A stretch of 62,408 bases of DNA. Origin: CAYSSG01 sp964433635. Lineage in GTDB: Bacteria > Atribacterota > Phoenicimicrobiia > Phoenicimicrobiales > Stramentimicrobiaceae. The stretch covers positions 1 through 62,408 of the forward strand of contig CAYSSG010000009.1 of NCBI GenBank assembly GCA_964433635.1. The letters run 5' to 3'. The notes beneath the pieces are model-generated. The model was not told the DNA's origin. It saw only the letters and a program-made list of their open reading frames with translations, and ran no database searches. Shown piece by piece: positions 27,150-36,025 of the stretch (position 1 is the stretch's first letter; each line of letters opens with the position of its first letter). A program made the position numbers and the translations under genes.

Positions 27150-28013
27150 ATGATGGACAAAAGCAAAACTCTTCTGCAAATAAATATACAGAAACAGTTT
27201 CCCAGGATGAGCGAAAGCCAGAAAAGAATTGCCAGGTATTTACTGGATAACTTTGAGAAGGCAGCTTTTTTAACCGCAGCCAAACTTGGTAAAGAAGTGA
27301 GTGTGAGCGAATCTACCATTGTCAGATTTGCGTCACTATTGGGATACAATGGTTATCCAGAACTGCAAACCATTCTTCAGGACATGGTCAAAAAGCAGTT
27401 GACTACCGTTAACCAGTTGAAATATTCGATTAATAATATTTACAGAGGGAAGAATATTTTATATCAGGTTCTGCAATCTGATATTGATAATATGGAAAAG
27501 ACGATGAATGAAATTTCTTCCGAATCCTTTGAAAAATTAATTTCTTACATGCTTCATGCCGAAATCATTTATATTGTAGGGCTGAGAACTGCTTCCTCAG
27601 TATCATTATTTTTTAACCAGGCTTTAAGTCTATTTCTGAGAAACACCAGAAGCATTACCTACGGTATGGAAGATCTCTTTGAGCAGATTGCCGGTATCAA
27701 ACAAAAAGATTTACTGATTGCCATCAGTTTTCCACGCTATACCCGGAGAACTGTAGAAATCGTAGAAATTGCCAGAAAACAAGGTGCCAGAACCGCTGCC
27801 ATTACGGATAGTGTCATGTCTCCCATAGCACAACTGTCAGATGTTGTATTAATAGCCAGGAGCAACCTGAATTCTTTTATTAATTCATTTACCGCACCGC
27901 TGAGCATCATTAATGCTATTGTTACTGCTGTTAGCATAAAAAAGGGAAAGGAAACTTTTGAAAAATTATCAACATTAGAAGATATATGGGATAATCACAA
28001 TGTCTTCTACTGA
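27150..28013 (+). CDS. MurR/RpiR family transcriptional regulator
   Basis: N-terminal HTH domain (about 1-80: MSESQKRIARYLLDNFEKAAF, with SVSESTIVRFASLLGYNGYPELQ as the recognition part) and C-terminal SIS sugar-phosphate-binding domain (about 120-260: IYIVGLRTASSVSLFFNQAL, SFPRYTRRTVEIVEIA). Length 287, normal. Such proteins sense phosphosugars or related metabolites. It lies 42 bases upstream of the KamA-like gene, so that enzyme and perhaps the TAXI operon are possible targets (inference). A candidate operator precedes it. Confidence 0.9.
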   Translation: MMDKSKTLLQINIQKQFPRMSESQKRIARYLLDNFEKAAFLTAAKLGKEVSVSESTIVRFASLLGYNGYPELQTILQDMVKKQLTTVNQLKYSINNIYRGKNILYQVLQSDIDNMEKTMNEISSESFEKLISYMLHAEIIYIVGLRTASSVSLFFNQALSLFLRNTRSITYGMEDLFEQIAGIKQKDLLIAISFPRYTRRTVEIVEIARKQGARTAAITDSVMSPIAQLSDVVLIARSNLNSFINSFTAPLSIINAIVTAVSIKKGKETFEKLSTLEDIWDNHNVFY

Positions 28014-28055
28014 AGTTTGTTAAGATAATTATTTCATAATAAAGGAGTCCAAAAG

Positions 28056-29891
28056 ATGCAAATAAAGAGTAAACCAAAAGAAAAGCTATGGTCAATCATG
28101 CCTGAGGTATTGGAAATACTGACTTCCAGTCAGGATATCCATAAAGCCCGGAGCAGACTGTATCAATTCTGTAAAGAATTGGAATGGGCTTACCGAGAAA
28201 AGGAAAAGCCTCTCCATAAATTGGATTATACAACTACTTTAGAGGCGATCAAGGTCTTTAGCAATCTGATTTCTTCTCGTAACGAGGAAATAGCGGGATT
28301 CAGTACGCTAAAGTATTTGTGGGATTTAGCGAATAATGGACTTCCCGAGTCAAGTCAAGTATCAGAAGCCTTCCAGGAAGAGATCAGGCATCTTTTTCTT
28401 GCAATGGCGGGAAAGGCGAACATTGCCCGGGGTTGGCTGGGTCCTATCCTGGAGAAAGACGGAATCAAGATGATAGATTTTCAGAAGATCAAGGGAAGAG
28501 AGGCTGGTGAAGCCCGCTCTGCCTACCTGGATCATCTTTACAACAAGGTCAATGATTACCTGGATCGTTATCCTTCTGGGTTAGATGAATCACTCATAAA
28601 ACAGCGAAAAGAAAATATGCGTAAGATTAGGAAATACTTTAAGGCCAGTGAGGAGGACTGGTATGATTATCAGTGGCAGATTAAGCATATCTTCAAGGAT
28701 GCCCGGGGACTGGAAGATCTGAAGCAATTAATTCCCATGACCGAAGAAGAGATTAAGGCAATCGAACTGTCCTTTCAGAACCATATCCCCTTTGGTATTA
28801 CTCCTTATTATCTGTCACTCTTTGATTTCTCCCGCACTGACCGGAAGTACGACTATCAGGTCCGTTCCCAGGTCATTCCCCCCATGCATTATGTCCGCTT
28901 GATGGGAGAACATAACCAGGAACGCAGCTATTATTTTGACTTCATGGGTGAACACGATACCTCACCGGAAGAATTGATCACCCGTCGTTATCCCATGATC
29001 TGCATCTTAAAGCCTTATGATACCTGTCCTCAGATCTGTGTATATTGTCAGCGCAACTGGGAGATTACCGGTCCCATGTTACCTGAGGGCATGCCTGCAA
29101 GAGAAAAAATTGACCAGGCTCTTTCCTGGTTTGCTGACCATCCGTCTATACAGGATGTCCTGGTGACAGGCGGTGATCCGCTTGGGTTGGATGATGATCT
29201 GATTAAATATGTCATGGATCGCCTGTGTTCCTACGACCATGTCATTAATATCCGCTGGGGCAGCCGTATCTTTGTCACCTTGCCTTTCCGGGTGACCAAT
29301 AAGCTGGCTGATCTCTTCAGCCGGTACGTAAAACCGGGCAAGCGTAATGTAGCCATGGTAACCCATATTGAAAGTGCCTCTGAGGTAACTCCGGATCTGG
29401 CTGAAGCGGTAAGAAAAATAAGAAACAAGGGTATTTATGTTTATAACCAATTGGTTTATACACTGGAGACCAGCCGCCGTTTCCAGAATTCTTCCACCCG
29501 CATCGCCATGAAAAAGGCTGGTGTTGACCCCTATTACACATTCTATCCCAAGGGCAAGGCAGAGCATAAGGATTACCTGGTTCCGGTAGCCCGTCTCTGG
29601 CAGGAACGCAAGGAGGAAGCCCGTATCTTACCCGGTATCTTCAGGACCGATGAGCCGGTTTTCAACGTTCCCCGCCTGGGGAAAAATCACATCCGTGCCT
29701 GGCAGGACCGGGAATTGATTGCCCTGACTCCTGAAGGTCGTAGGGTCTACCTGTGGCATCCCTGGGAAAAGGGAATTGCGCCGGTAGAACCATACCTCTA
29801 TCAGGATATCCCTATTTACGATTATCTGAAAGAACTGCAGGAACGAGGGGAAGATGTTGAGGAATACAGCTCAATCTGGTATTATTATTAG
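28056..29891 (+). CDS. KamA-like radical SAM protein with long N-terminal domain
   Basis: The radical SAM cluster motif CxxxCxxC is at C324, C328 and C331 (CPQICVYC). It is followed by VTGGDPLGLDDDL and a KamA-type barrel. The C-terminal part has FNVPRLGKNHIRAW where lysine 2,3-aminomutase has its PLP lysine region, so PLP may bind there. At 611 residues it is some 200 longer than KamA; residues 1-300 are helical and unassigned. Substrate unknown: a lysine, glutamate or other amino-acid mutase are options. The 3' two thirds are markedly GC-richer than neighbours, which suggests transfer. Good AAAGGAG site. Confidence 0.75.
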   Translation: MQIKSKPKEKLWSIMPEVLEILTSSQDIHKARSRLYQFCKELEWAYREKEKPLHKLDYTTTLEAIKVFSNLISSRNEEIAGFSTLKYLWDLANNGLPESSQVSEAFQEEIRHLFLAMAGKANIARGWLGPILEKDGIKMIDFQKIKGREAGEARSAYLDHLYNKVNDYLDRYPSGLDESLIKQRKENMRKIRKYFKASEEDWYDYQWQIKHIFKDARGLEDLKQLIPMTEEEIKAIELSFQNHIPFGITPYYLSLFDFSRTDRKYDYQVRSQVIPPMHYVRLMGEHNQERSYYFDFMGEHDTSPEELITRRYPMICILKPYDTCPQICVYCQRNWEITGPMLPEGMPAREKIDQALSWFADHPSIQDVLVTGGDPLGLDDDLIKYVMDRLCSYDHVINIRWGSRIFVTLPFRVTNKLADLFSRYVKPGKRNVAMVTHIESASEVTPDLAEAVRKIRNKGIYVYNQLVYTLETSRRFQNSSTRIAMKKAGVDPYYTFYPKGKAEHKDYLVPVARLWQERKEEARILPGIFRTDEPVFNVPRLGKNHIRAWQDRELIALTPEGRRVYLWHPWEKGIAPVEPYLYQDIPIYDYLKELQERGEDVEEYSSIWYYY

Positions 29892-30043
29892 CATCATATC
29901 TCACACAATAGCCTATTCCTAAAGATCTAGCTTAAATGTCTGACATTATATTCTCACAATACACCAAAAAGGAGGTGATCAAAAAAAAAGAGGAATACAT
30001 TTATGATTGGAAAAAAAATATGAAAAGAAAAAGGAGTATAAAT

Positions 30044-30997
30044 ATGAGAAAATCATTAGGAATTCTAATAACTGCACTGTTAATGCTATCAATCTTTACC
30101 GGGTATGGATTAGCGACAACCTTTATAACCTTTGGTACCGGTAGTCCGGGGGGGACTTATTATCCTCTGGGAGGCGCCATGGCGGATTTATGGACCAGGT
30201 TGCTCGATATCGATGCAACAGCCGAATCAACAGCTGCCTCGGTAGAAAATTGTCGATTAACCGGAAGTAATGAAGTTCAACTGGGCATGGCAATGGGAGA
30301 CGTTGCTTTCAAAGCCTATCAAGGTCAGGTACAGTTCGAAAATGACAAACAGCCAATTTTGGCACTCTTTTCCATGTATCCCGCACCCCAGCATTTTATC
30401 AGCATCGATCCGGAAATCAAATCGGTGAGAGATTTAAAAGGAAAGAAAGTATCTGTTGATGCTCCCGGAAGTGGATGCGAAACCATGGCAAGGTTAATTA
30501 TTGAAGCAGCCGGGTTGTCCTATGATGATATGCAGGTAAGCTATTACTCTCAGCCGGAAGCTGCGCAAGCAATGAAAGATAGAAATATCGATGCGCTTTT
30601 CTGGAATTTCTCTTATCCGGGTTCTGCAGTTCAGGAAGTCACAGCGGTACGGGATGTCTATTTTGTACCGATAGACCAGGATATTATCGAAAAATTGACC
30701 GTTGCATACGGATATTACATTGCAGGAGTCATTCCTGCCGGAACCTATAAAGGACAAGATGTAGATGTTCCTACCATTCAGGTAGGTAATGATGTGGTTA
30801 TCAATGCTGATATTGATGAAGAAACGGCTTATCAATTAACAAAAACATTGTTTGAAAATGCAGAGGAATTACATAATGTACATCCGTCTGCAAAGCTGTT
30901 ACTGCCGGAGAATGGCGTAAAGACTGCCATACCTTTACACCCGGGTGCTGCTAAATATTTTGAAGAAGTAGGTTTGGGAGAATTTGTACGCAAATAA
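30044..30997 (+). CDS. TAXI family TRAP transporter solute-binding protein
   Basis: Extracytoplasmic receptor of a TRAP carrier. I choose the ATG at 30044 (AAAAAGGAG 6-14 bases upstream), which begins a clear signal peptide (MRKSLGILITALLMLSIFTG...). The upstream ATG at 29936 would put a charged, unconserved stretch before it. The mature part starts with the family's FGTGSPGGTYYPLGGAMA and contains DLKGKKVSVDAPGSGCE. Length 317, normal. TAXI receptors studied so far bind 2-oxoglutarate, glutamate or other carboxylates. Followed directly by a strong terminator and then by the DUF1850 and permease genes. Confidence 0.92.
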   Translation: MRKSLGILITALLMLSIFTGYGLATTFITFGTGSPGGTYYPLGGAMADLWTRLLDIDATAESTAASVENCRLTGSNEVQLGMAMGDVAFKAYQGQVQFENDKQPILALFSMYPAPQHFISIDPEIKSVRDLKGKKVSVDAPGSGCETMARLIIEAAGLSYDDMQVSYYSQPEAAQAMKDRNIDALFWNFSYPGSAVQEVTAVRDVYFVPIDQDIIEKLTVAYGYYIAGVIPAGTYKGQDVDVPTIQVGNDVVINADIDEETAYQLTKTLFENAEELHNVHPSAKLLLPENGVKTAIPLHPGAAKYFEEVGLGEFVRK

Positions 30998-31517
30998 ACT
31001 TACCAAGAGAGTCAGGGAAAAAATAATTTCCCTGACTCTCTATTTTTTATTTTTTCTATTCCTTATCCTGACAGGCATATTCACGTTTGCCTGTACTCAT
31101 GAAACAAAATATTTTGTGGAAGTGTTCCATCGGGACTATCAGAAAACTGTTTTATCAATTGAAGTATTTCCTGAAGAGTTTTTTTACATTGAATATACCA
31201 ATTCCAGAGATTTAAATCCAATTATTGATGTATTTCAGGTAGGGTCAGAAGGTTGTCTGTATTTGATTGAAGAAAGATACCCCTGGTTTGGGGTAGGCCA
31301 GGAATGTCATCCGTCAAAGGAGATATTTTTTAAGGATGGAATGGTAGTAGTAAAAATAAATCAAAAAATAAGAGAATTACCTCTTAGAGTTGCCTATACC
31401 GTTATACAAATATTGAGGGTCAGGGATCAGGAATACCCACTACATCATTTTGCTGAAAGCGGAGAACCGCTTACAGTGCTGATAACCATTAAAGGAGGTC
31501 ACAATAACAGTGAGTAA
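30984..31517 (+). CDS. DUF1850 family protein, TAXI-TRAP associated
   Basis: A 177-residue protein of the DUF1850 family, found beside TAXI-TRAP genes. The N-terminal hydrophobic segment (about residues 15-35) ends at TFAC, a possible lipoprotein or anchor site. The rest carries the family-like IEYTNSRDLNPIIDVFQV and a GQECHPS segment. The TTG start at 30984 overlaps the receptor gene by 14 bases. Its ribosome site is poor (GGGAGA only two to three bases away), so the start is uncertain. The region coding for the hydrophobic segment is also the hairpin and T-tract of a terminator, and it overlaps the permease gene by 8 bases. Confidence 0.75.
   Translation: MYANKLTKRVREKIISLTLYFLFFLFLILTGIFTFACTHETKYFVEVFHRDYQKTVLSIEVFPEEFFYIEYTNSRDLNPIIDVFQVGSEGCLYLIEERYPWFGVGQECHPSKEIFFKDGMVVVKINQKIRELPLRVAYTVIQILRVRDQEYPLHHFAESGEPLTVLITIKGGHNNSE
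31006..31056 (+). terminator. Strong rho-independent terminator after the TAXI receptor gene, inside the DUF1850 ORF
   Basis: A perfect 15-bp stem: 31006-31020 (AGAGAGTCAGGGAAA) with 31027-31041 (TTTCCCTGACTCTCT), a six-base loop, and a T-rich tail to about 31056. It starts nine bases after the receptor stop codon. It lies wholly within the frame of the DUF1850 gene, so transcription through to the permease must pass it. Confidence 0.9.
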
Positions 31518-33501
31518 TAAAGAGATAGATAAGCCAGAAGAGAGTCCGGTAACCGGCAAATCTCCTGATAATAAAGATACAGTAACTGAGATTCTGGAGG
31601 ATATTGAATTTAAGGCCAAGAGAAATTTGGAGGGATTCTGGATGATCCCGATCTTTATTGCTGCTATTGGTCTTTTTATTTTTCATATGTACACCGGTTG
31701 GTTCGGAGCATATTTCAGTCTGATTCAACGTTCCATTCATTTTACGTTCATCCTTATGATGACATTTTCTCTGTTTGCCAGATCGGAAAAAATCAGCAGG
31801 GATAGAATCCAGTGGTATGATTTTATCTTCATTGCTCTGGCTGTCATTCTTTGTTTTTACATTTTAATCAATATTCATGAACTGGTATGGAGGGCAGGAA
31901 ATCCAAATCAGATTGATGTTATATTAGGTGTGATTCTTATTGTTATTACCCTGGAGGCTACCCGCAGGGCTGTAGGGCCGCCTTTAATGTTTGTGGCTTT
32001 ATTTTTCTTGTTATATGCACTGGTATTCGGTCCTTATATGCCCGGAAGATTTGCTCATGGAACTTTTTCCGTTAAACGGGTTGCCTATTACCTGTATTTA
32101 ACAGATGCCGGAATTTTTGGTACGCCACTGGGTGTCTCGGCAAACTTCGTGTATCTTTTCATCCTCTTTGGCTCTATTTTAAATAAGACCGGTGCCGGTC
32201 AGTTTTTTATTGATTTTGCCACTGCATTGACCGGCTATACCAGAGGAGGGCCTGCCAAGGCTGCGGTAGTATCCAGTGGAATGATGGGTACCATCTCCGG
32301 CAGTTCAACAGCTAATACAGTTACAACCGGAAGTTTTACCATTCCTTTAATGAAAAGTGTTGGTTATAGTTCGGTCTTTGCCGGGGCTGTTGAACCGGTT
32401 GCCTCAACCGGTGGGCAGATCATGCCTCCCATTATGGGAGCAGCAGCTTTTATTATGGCTGAATTTTTGGGAGTACCTTACATTGAGGTAGCAAAAGCGG
32501 CTATATTGCCAGCTTTTTTCTATTACCTTGCTCTTTTTATGGCCGTTGATTTTCGGGCTGCCAGAATCGGACTGGTAGGGCTTAAAAGGGAACAGTTACC
32601 CAGTTTAGTGAAAACATTAAAAATCGGCTGGATTTTATTGGCTCCCATTTTTATTTTAATCTATTTATTAATTAATGGATATTCCCCACAAAAATCCGTG
32701 GTTGCCAGTATTGTTGTTTTATTGATTATCAGTATGTTCAATGCCAAAACCCGAATGACACCCCAAAAATTAATGGAAGCCATAACCGATGCGGGAATGG
32801 CAGCCACAACTGTTGCTGTTGCCTGTGCTGCTGCCGGTATTATTGTAGGAATTACGACCATGTCAGGATTGGGCTTGAAATTTACCGGCATCGTTTTTAA
32901 TCTTTCCAGAGGTATTCTACCTATTGCTTTGTTTTTGGCTTCCATATCCTCCCTGGTTCTGGGGATGGGAGTACCCACCACTGCGAATTATGTCATCATG
33001 GCTACCTTGATTGCGCCTGCTTTGATTAGACTTATGGCAGAAAATTCACCATTGATTCTTCCCCATCTCTTTGTTTTCTACTATGGAATTCTGGCTGATA
33101 TCACCCCACCGGTCATGCTGGCTGTCTTTGCCGGGGCAGCTATTGCCAGGGCTCCTGCCTTAAAGGTTGGTGTAGAATCAATGAAATTAGCTGTACCCGG
33201 ATACATACTTCCCTTTATGTTTATCTTTCATCCGGAGATTATTGCCTGGAATTTTATGCCGGACTTAAATGTGGGGAGGCTGATATACGGTATCGTGATG
33301 GCTCTATGTATGTCATTAGGCTTTGCGGGGGCTACACAGGGTTACTTTTTCCGCAAAACGACTTTGATTGAGAGAATGATTCTTTTTATCGGGTCATTCT
33401 TAGTTATCCCATCTCAATTGTACCTGAATGTGATTGGGGTAAGCCTCATCGGTCTGACACTTGTTATGCAGATCATGATTAAACCAAAGGCTCTGATTTA
33501 G
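31510..33501 (+). CDS. TRAP transporter permease, fused DctQM type (TAXI-TRAP)
   Basis: Secondary transporter driven by Na+ or H+ with a TAXI receptor. After a polar 40-residue N-terminus come about four segments (DctQ-like) and about twelve to thirteen more (DctM-like). Large-subunit motifs visible: GMMGTISGSSTANTVTTGSF, PVASTGGQIMPPIMGAAAF, GMGVPTTANYVIMATL and ADITPPVMLAVFAG. Length 663, normal for the fused form. GTG start with AAAGGAGGT about 11 bases upstream. Membrane protein; with the receptor it could import glutamate or 2-oxoglutarate (inference from neighbours). Confidence 0.93.
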   Translation: MSNKEIDKPEESPVTGKSPDNKDTVTEILEDIEFKAKRNLEGFWMIPIFIAAIGLFIFHMYTGWFGAYFSLIQRSIHFTFILMMTFSLFARSEKISRDRIQWYDFIFIALAVILCFYILINIHELVWRAGNPNQIDVILGVILIVITLEATRRAVGPPLMFVALFFLLYALVFGPYMPGRFAHGTFSVKRVAYYLYLTDAGIFGTPLGVSANFVYLFILFGSILNKTGAGQFFIDFATALTGYTRGGPAKAAVVSSGMMGTISGSSTANTVTTGSFTIPLMKSVGYSSVFAGAVEPVASTGGQIMPPIMGAAAFIMAEFLGVPYIEVAKAAILPAFFYYLALFMAVDFRAARIGLVGLKREQLPSLVKTLKIGWILLAPIFILIYLLINGYSPQKSVVASIVVLLIISMFNAKTRMTPQKLMEAITDAGMAATTVAVACAAAGIIVGITTMSGLGLKFTGIVFNLSRGILPIALFLASISSLVLGMGVPTTANYVIMATLIAPALIRLMAENSPLILPHLFVFYYGILADITPPVMLAVFAGAAIARAPALKVGVESMKLAVPGYILPFMFIFHPEIIAWNFMPDLNVGRLIYGIVMALCMSLGFAGATQGYFFRKTTLIERMILFIGSFLVIPSQLYLNVIGVSLIGLTLVMQIMIKPKALI

Positions 33502-33511
33502 GAAAATAGGG

Positions 33512-33539
33512 TTGACAAATAAAAAGGATATGGTATTCT
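33512..33539 (+). promoter_or_regulatory. Predicted promoter for the gntR-kor unit, with a nearby direct repeat
   Basis: Consensus TTGACA (33512-33517), 16-base spacer, TATTCT (33534-33539). Downstream, ATTAGTC occurs twice with an 8-base period (33555-33561 and 33563-33569), between the promoter and the regulator's start. The repeat may be an operator for the GntR protein. Confidence 0.5.
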
Positions 33540-33595
33540 ATGAATGGTTAATCCATTAGTCAATTAGTCCAATCATGATAAGCAAAGGTCTGGTA

Positions 33596-34585
33596 ATGGA
33601 TATTAAAATTGACAAACATAGCAGAATACCACTCTACCTTCAGATTAAAGAATTTCTTAAAAATTCCTTAATGAACGGTCAGCTGAAAAAAGGCGATCAA
33701 TTACCCACTGAGAGAGATCTATCGATAAAACTGGGGGTAAGCCGGAATACGGTCAGTATGGCCTATAAAGAGCTTGTCCAGGAAAAGATGATCTCTTCGA
33801 CCCCCGGAAAAGGAACTTTTATCATTGCAGAAGGATATCAGCCCAAATCCTTGCTTTTGAAAAAAAGAAATTCTTCTTTTATTAAACATATTGACTTGGC
33901 TGTAGAAAAAGCCCTTCAGTCGAATATTCAAGTAGATGATTTTATGTACCTGGTGAATCAGCGTTTAAAAGAGAAAAGACGATTATTGGATAGTGTAACG
34001 ATTGCCTTTATTGAGTGTAATCAGGAACAACTTTTCTATTTTTCAAAAAGATTAGAATTAGGTACCGGTATACAAATCATACCGATTTTGATTGATGAAA
34101 TGATTCATCATCCGGAAAAATTCTTGAATCGGATAAAATCGGTAGATTTTGTGGTAACAACTTTTTTTCATTTTCAGGAGGTGCAGGAATTTCTGAGAAA
34201 TGAAGATAAAAAAATTATTGCCATTGCTCTTGATCCCCAGATTGAGACCATGGTCAATATTGCCCGTATTACCTCGGCAAAGACGAAAATTGGCTTAATA
34301 TGCATGACACAAAAATTTGCCGAACGCGTATTCAAGTCGATAAAAAATGCCGGTATCAACTATGGAAGTATTCATTACACCACAACGCATGACAGCGATG
34401 AACTAAAAAATTTTATCGGAAAAAGTGATATGCTCATTGTTTCACCGGGAAGAAAGAATGACGTCCAAAAATTAATCTCCAACCCTATCCCACTGATTGA
34501 GTTTGTTTATATTCCCGATAAAGGTTCTATTGATACATTAAAGAAGACGATTGTTAACATAAAGGTATTAAGAAGAGAGGAGTGA
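33596..34585 (+). CDS. GntR family transcriptional regulator with unusual C-terminal sensor
   Basis: A typical GntR winged HTH occupies residues about 1-75 (SRIPLYLQIKEFLKNSL, LPTERDLSIKLGVSRNTVSMAYKEL, GKGTFI). I prefer ATG 33596 (AAAGG about 7-11 bases upstream) to ATG 33575. The C-terminal 240 residues match none of the common GntR effector domains I know. Alternating strands and helices (VTIAFIECNQEQL, IGLICMTQKFAERVF, DMLIVSPGRKN) suggest a Rossmann-like or periplasmic-binding-like sensor. Located between the transporter and kor genes, it probably controls one or both. Confidence 0.8.
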   Translation: MDIKIDKHSRIPLYLQIKEFLKNSLMNGQLKKGDQLPTERDLSIKLGVSRNTVSMAYKELVQEKMISSTPGKGTFIIAEGYQPKSLLLKKRNSSFIKHIDLAVEKALQSNIQVDDFMYLVNQRLKEKRRLLDSVTIAFIECNQEQLFYFSKRLELGTGIQIIPILIDEMIHHPEKFLNRIKSVDFVVTTFFHFQEVQEFLRNEDKKIIAIALDPQIETMVNIARITSAKTKIGLICMTQKFAERVFKSIKNAGINYGSIHYTTTHDSDELKNFIGKSDMLIVSPGRKNDVQKLISNPIPLIEFVYIPDKGSIDTLKKTIVNIKVLRREE

Positions 34586-34618
34586 AATCGTGATATGGTG
34601 AAAAAGGAAGAAAATATC

Positions 34619-34870
34619 ATGACTTATCAGAATGAAGATGTAACCATTACAGTGAATGAGGACTGGTGTAAGAAATGCGGAATATGTATTCAGTTTTGTC
34701 CTAAGAAGGTATTGGTAGCAAACAAAAAAGGTTGTCCTGTTGCTGAGCATATTGATGATTGCATTCAATGTATGCTGTGCGAGTTACGCTGTCCGGATAT
34801 TGCTATCAGTGTAGAGAAGAATAAAAAAGCGGTTATCCAGAATACAGAAAGCAAAGTTTTGGAGGATTAA
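34619..34870 (+). CDS. korD: 2-oxoacid:ferredoxin oxidoreductase, ferredoxin-like delta subunit
   Basis: Two [4Fe-4S] clusters: CKKCGICIQFCPKKV and CIQCMLCELRCPDIA. The start is taken at ATG 34619 with AAAAAGGAAG about 9 bases upstream; ATG 34595 is an alternative adding eight residues. About 83 residues. It passes electrons from the oxidoreductase to soluble ferredoxin. First gene of korDABC, six bases before korA. Confidence 0.88.
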   Translation: MTYQNEDVTITVNEDWCKKCGICIQFCPKKVLVANKKGCPVAEHIDDCIQCMLCELRCPDIAISVEKNKKAVIQNTESKVLED

Positions 34871-34876
34871 TCAATA

Positions 34877-36025
34877 ATGAGTAATAAAGAAAAGATGTTA
34901 AAGATATTACAGGGCAATGAAGCATGTGTAGAAGGGGCTATTTTAGCTGGCGTTCGTTTTTTTGCCGGATATCCCATTACCCCTGCGTCAGAGATAGCCG
35001 AAGGAATGGCCAGAAGACTTCCTGCAATTGGCGGAAAATTTATGCAGATGGAAGATGAAATTGCCAGTATGGCTGCCGTAATAGGTGCTTCATTAACGGG
35101 GATGAAGGCCATGACAGCAAGTTCAGGTCCCGGTATCTGCTTGAAACAGGAAAATATCGGATTTGCCGCTATCAGTGAAGTACCATGCGTGATTGTTAAC
35201 GCTCAGCGTGGAGGACCCAGTACCGGATTACCGACTAAGCCATCTCAGGGTGATGTGATGCAGGCACGCTGGGGAACTCATGGTGACCATCCTATGATCG
35301 CATTAGCTCCCTCGAATGTAAATGAGATATTGTTTATGACGGTAAAAGCTATTAATTTTAGTGAAAAATACCGGACTCCTGTCATGATATTGCTGGATGA
35401 AGTCATTGCCCATATGCGTGAAAAAGTAAAGATTCCCACTAAGGAAGAATTGGAAATCATCGATAGAAAGAGACCTTCTGTAAAAAAAGAAGATTTTCTG
35501 CCCTTTAAAGCTGATGATGATTTAATTCCACCAATGGCTGATTTTGGCAGCGGTTATCGCTATCACGTTACCGGCCTGGTGCATAATGAAAAGGGTTTTC
35601 CCACCTCCGATTCCCAGGTAATTGACCGTTTTTTAAGGAGAATAACGAACAAAGTAGAGTTGAATAAAAAGGATATTGTCATTACAGAAAGCTATTTTTT
35701 GGACGATGCCCAGGTAGCCATTATCGCTTATGGATCCGTTGCCAGAGCAGCACAAAGAACGGTGAAGTTAGCGAGAGAAAAAGGAATTCAGGCAGGGTTA
35801 CTGAAATTGATTACTTTGTGGCCTTTTGAAGAAGAGGCAATTAACAGATTAGCAGAGCAGGTAGATATTATGGTTGTTCCCGAGATGAATTTAGGTCAGA
35901 TGGTAAGAGAGGTTCAAAGAGCAGTCAATGGAAAATGCCGGGTTATTCCGCATGGAAGAGTTGACGGTGAGCTGATTAATCCTGTTGAAATTCTAGAAAA
36001 AATTGAGGAGGAACTGAAAAAATGA
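34877..36025 (+). CDS. korA: 2-oxoacid:ferredoxin oxidoreductase alpha subunit (probably 2-oxoglutarate)
   Basis: Contains FFAGYPITPASEIAEGMA, the SSGPGICLKQENIGFA stretch, and NAQRGGPSTGLPTKPSQGD, all typical of the alpha subunits of KOR/VOR enzymes. The C-terminal domain includes AIIAYGSVARAA. Length 382, normal. Together with KorB, C and D it oxidises a 2-oxoacid and CoA to acyl-CoA, CO2 and reduced ferredoxin. Preference for 2-oxoglutarate is inferred from the glutamate dehydrogenase and methylmalonyl-CoA genes nearby; 2-oxoisovalerate cannot be excluded. Overlaps korB by four bases. Confidence 0.88.
   Translation: MSNKEKMLKILQGNEACVEGAILAGVRFFAGYPITPASEIAEGMARRLPAIGGKFMQMEDEIASMAAVIGASLTGMKAMTASSGPGICLKQENIGFAAISEVPCVIVNAQRGGPSTGLPTKPSQGDVMQARWGTHGDHPMIALAPSNVNEILFMTVKAINFSEKYRTPVMILLDEVIAHMREKVKIPTKEELEIIDRKRPSVKKEDFLPFKADDDLIPPMADFGSGYRYHVTGLVHNEKGFPTSDSQVIDRFLRRITNKVELNKKDIVITESYFLDDAQVAIIAYGSVARAAQRTVKLAREKGIQAGLLKLITLWPFEEEAINRLAEQVDIMVVPEMNLGQMVREVQRAVNGKCRVIPHGRVDGELINPVEILEKIEEELKK

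Noticed and set aside
29079..29567. 162-codon minus-strand ORF opposite the KamA-like gene
   Set aside because: It lies wholly within a well-supported gene, in its GC-richer part where stop codons are scarcer on the other strand; no ribosome site or motif.
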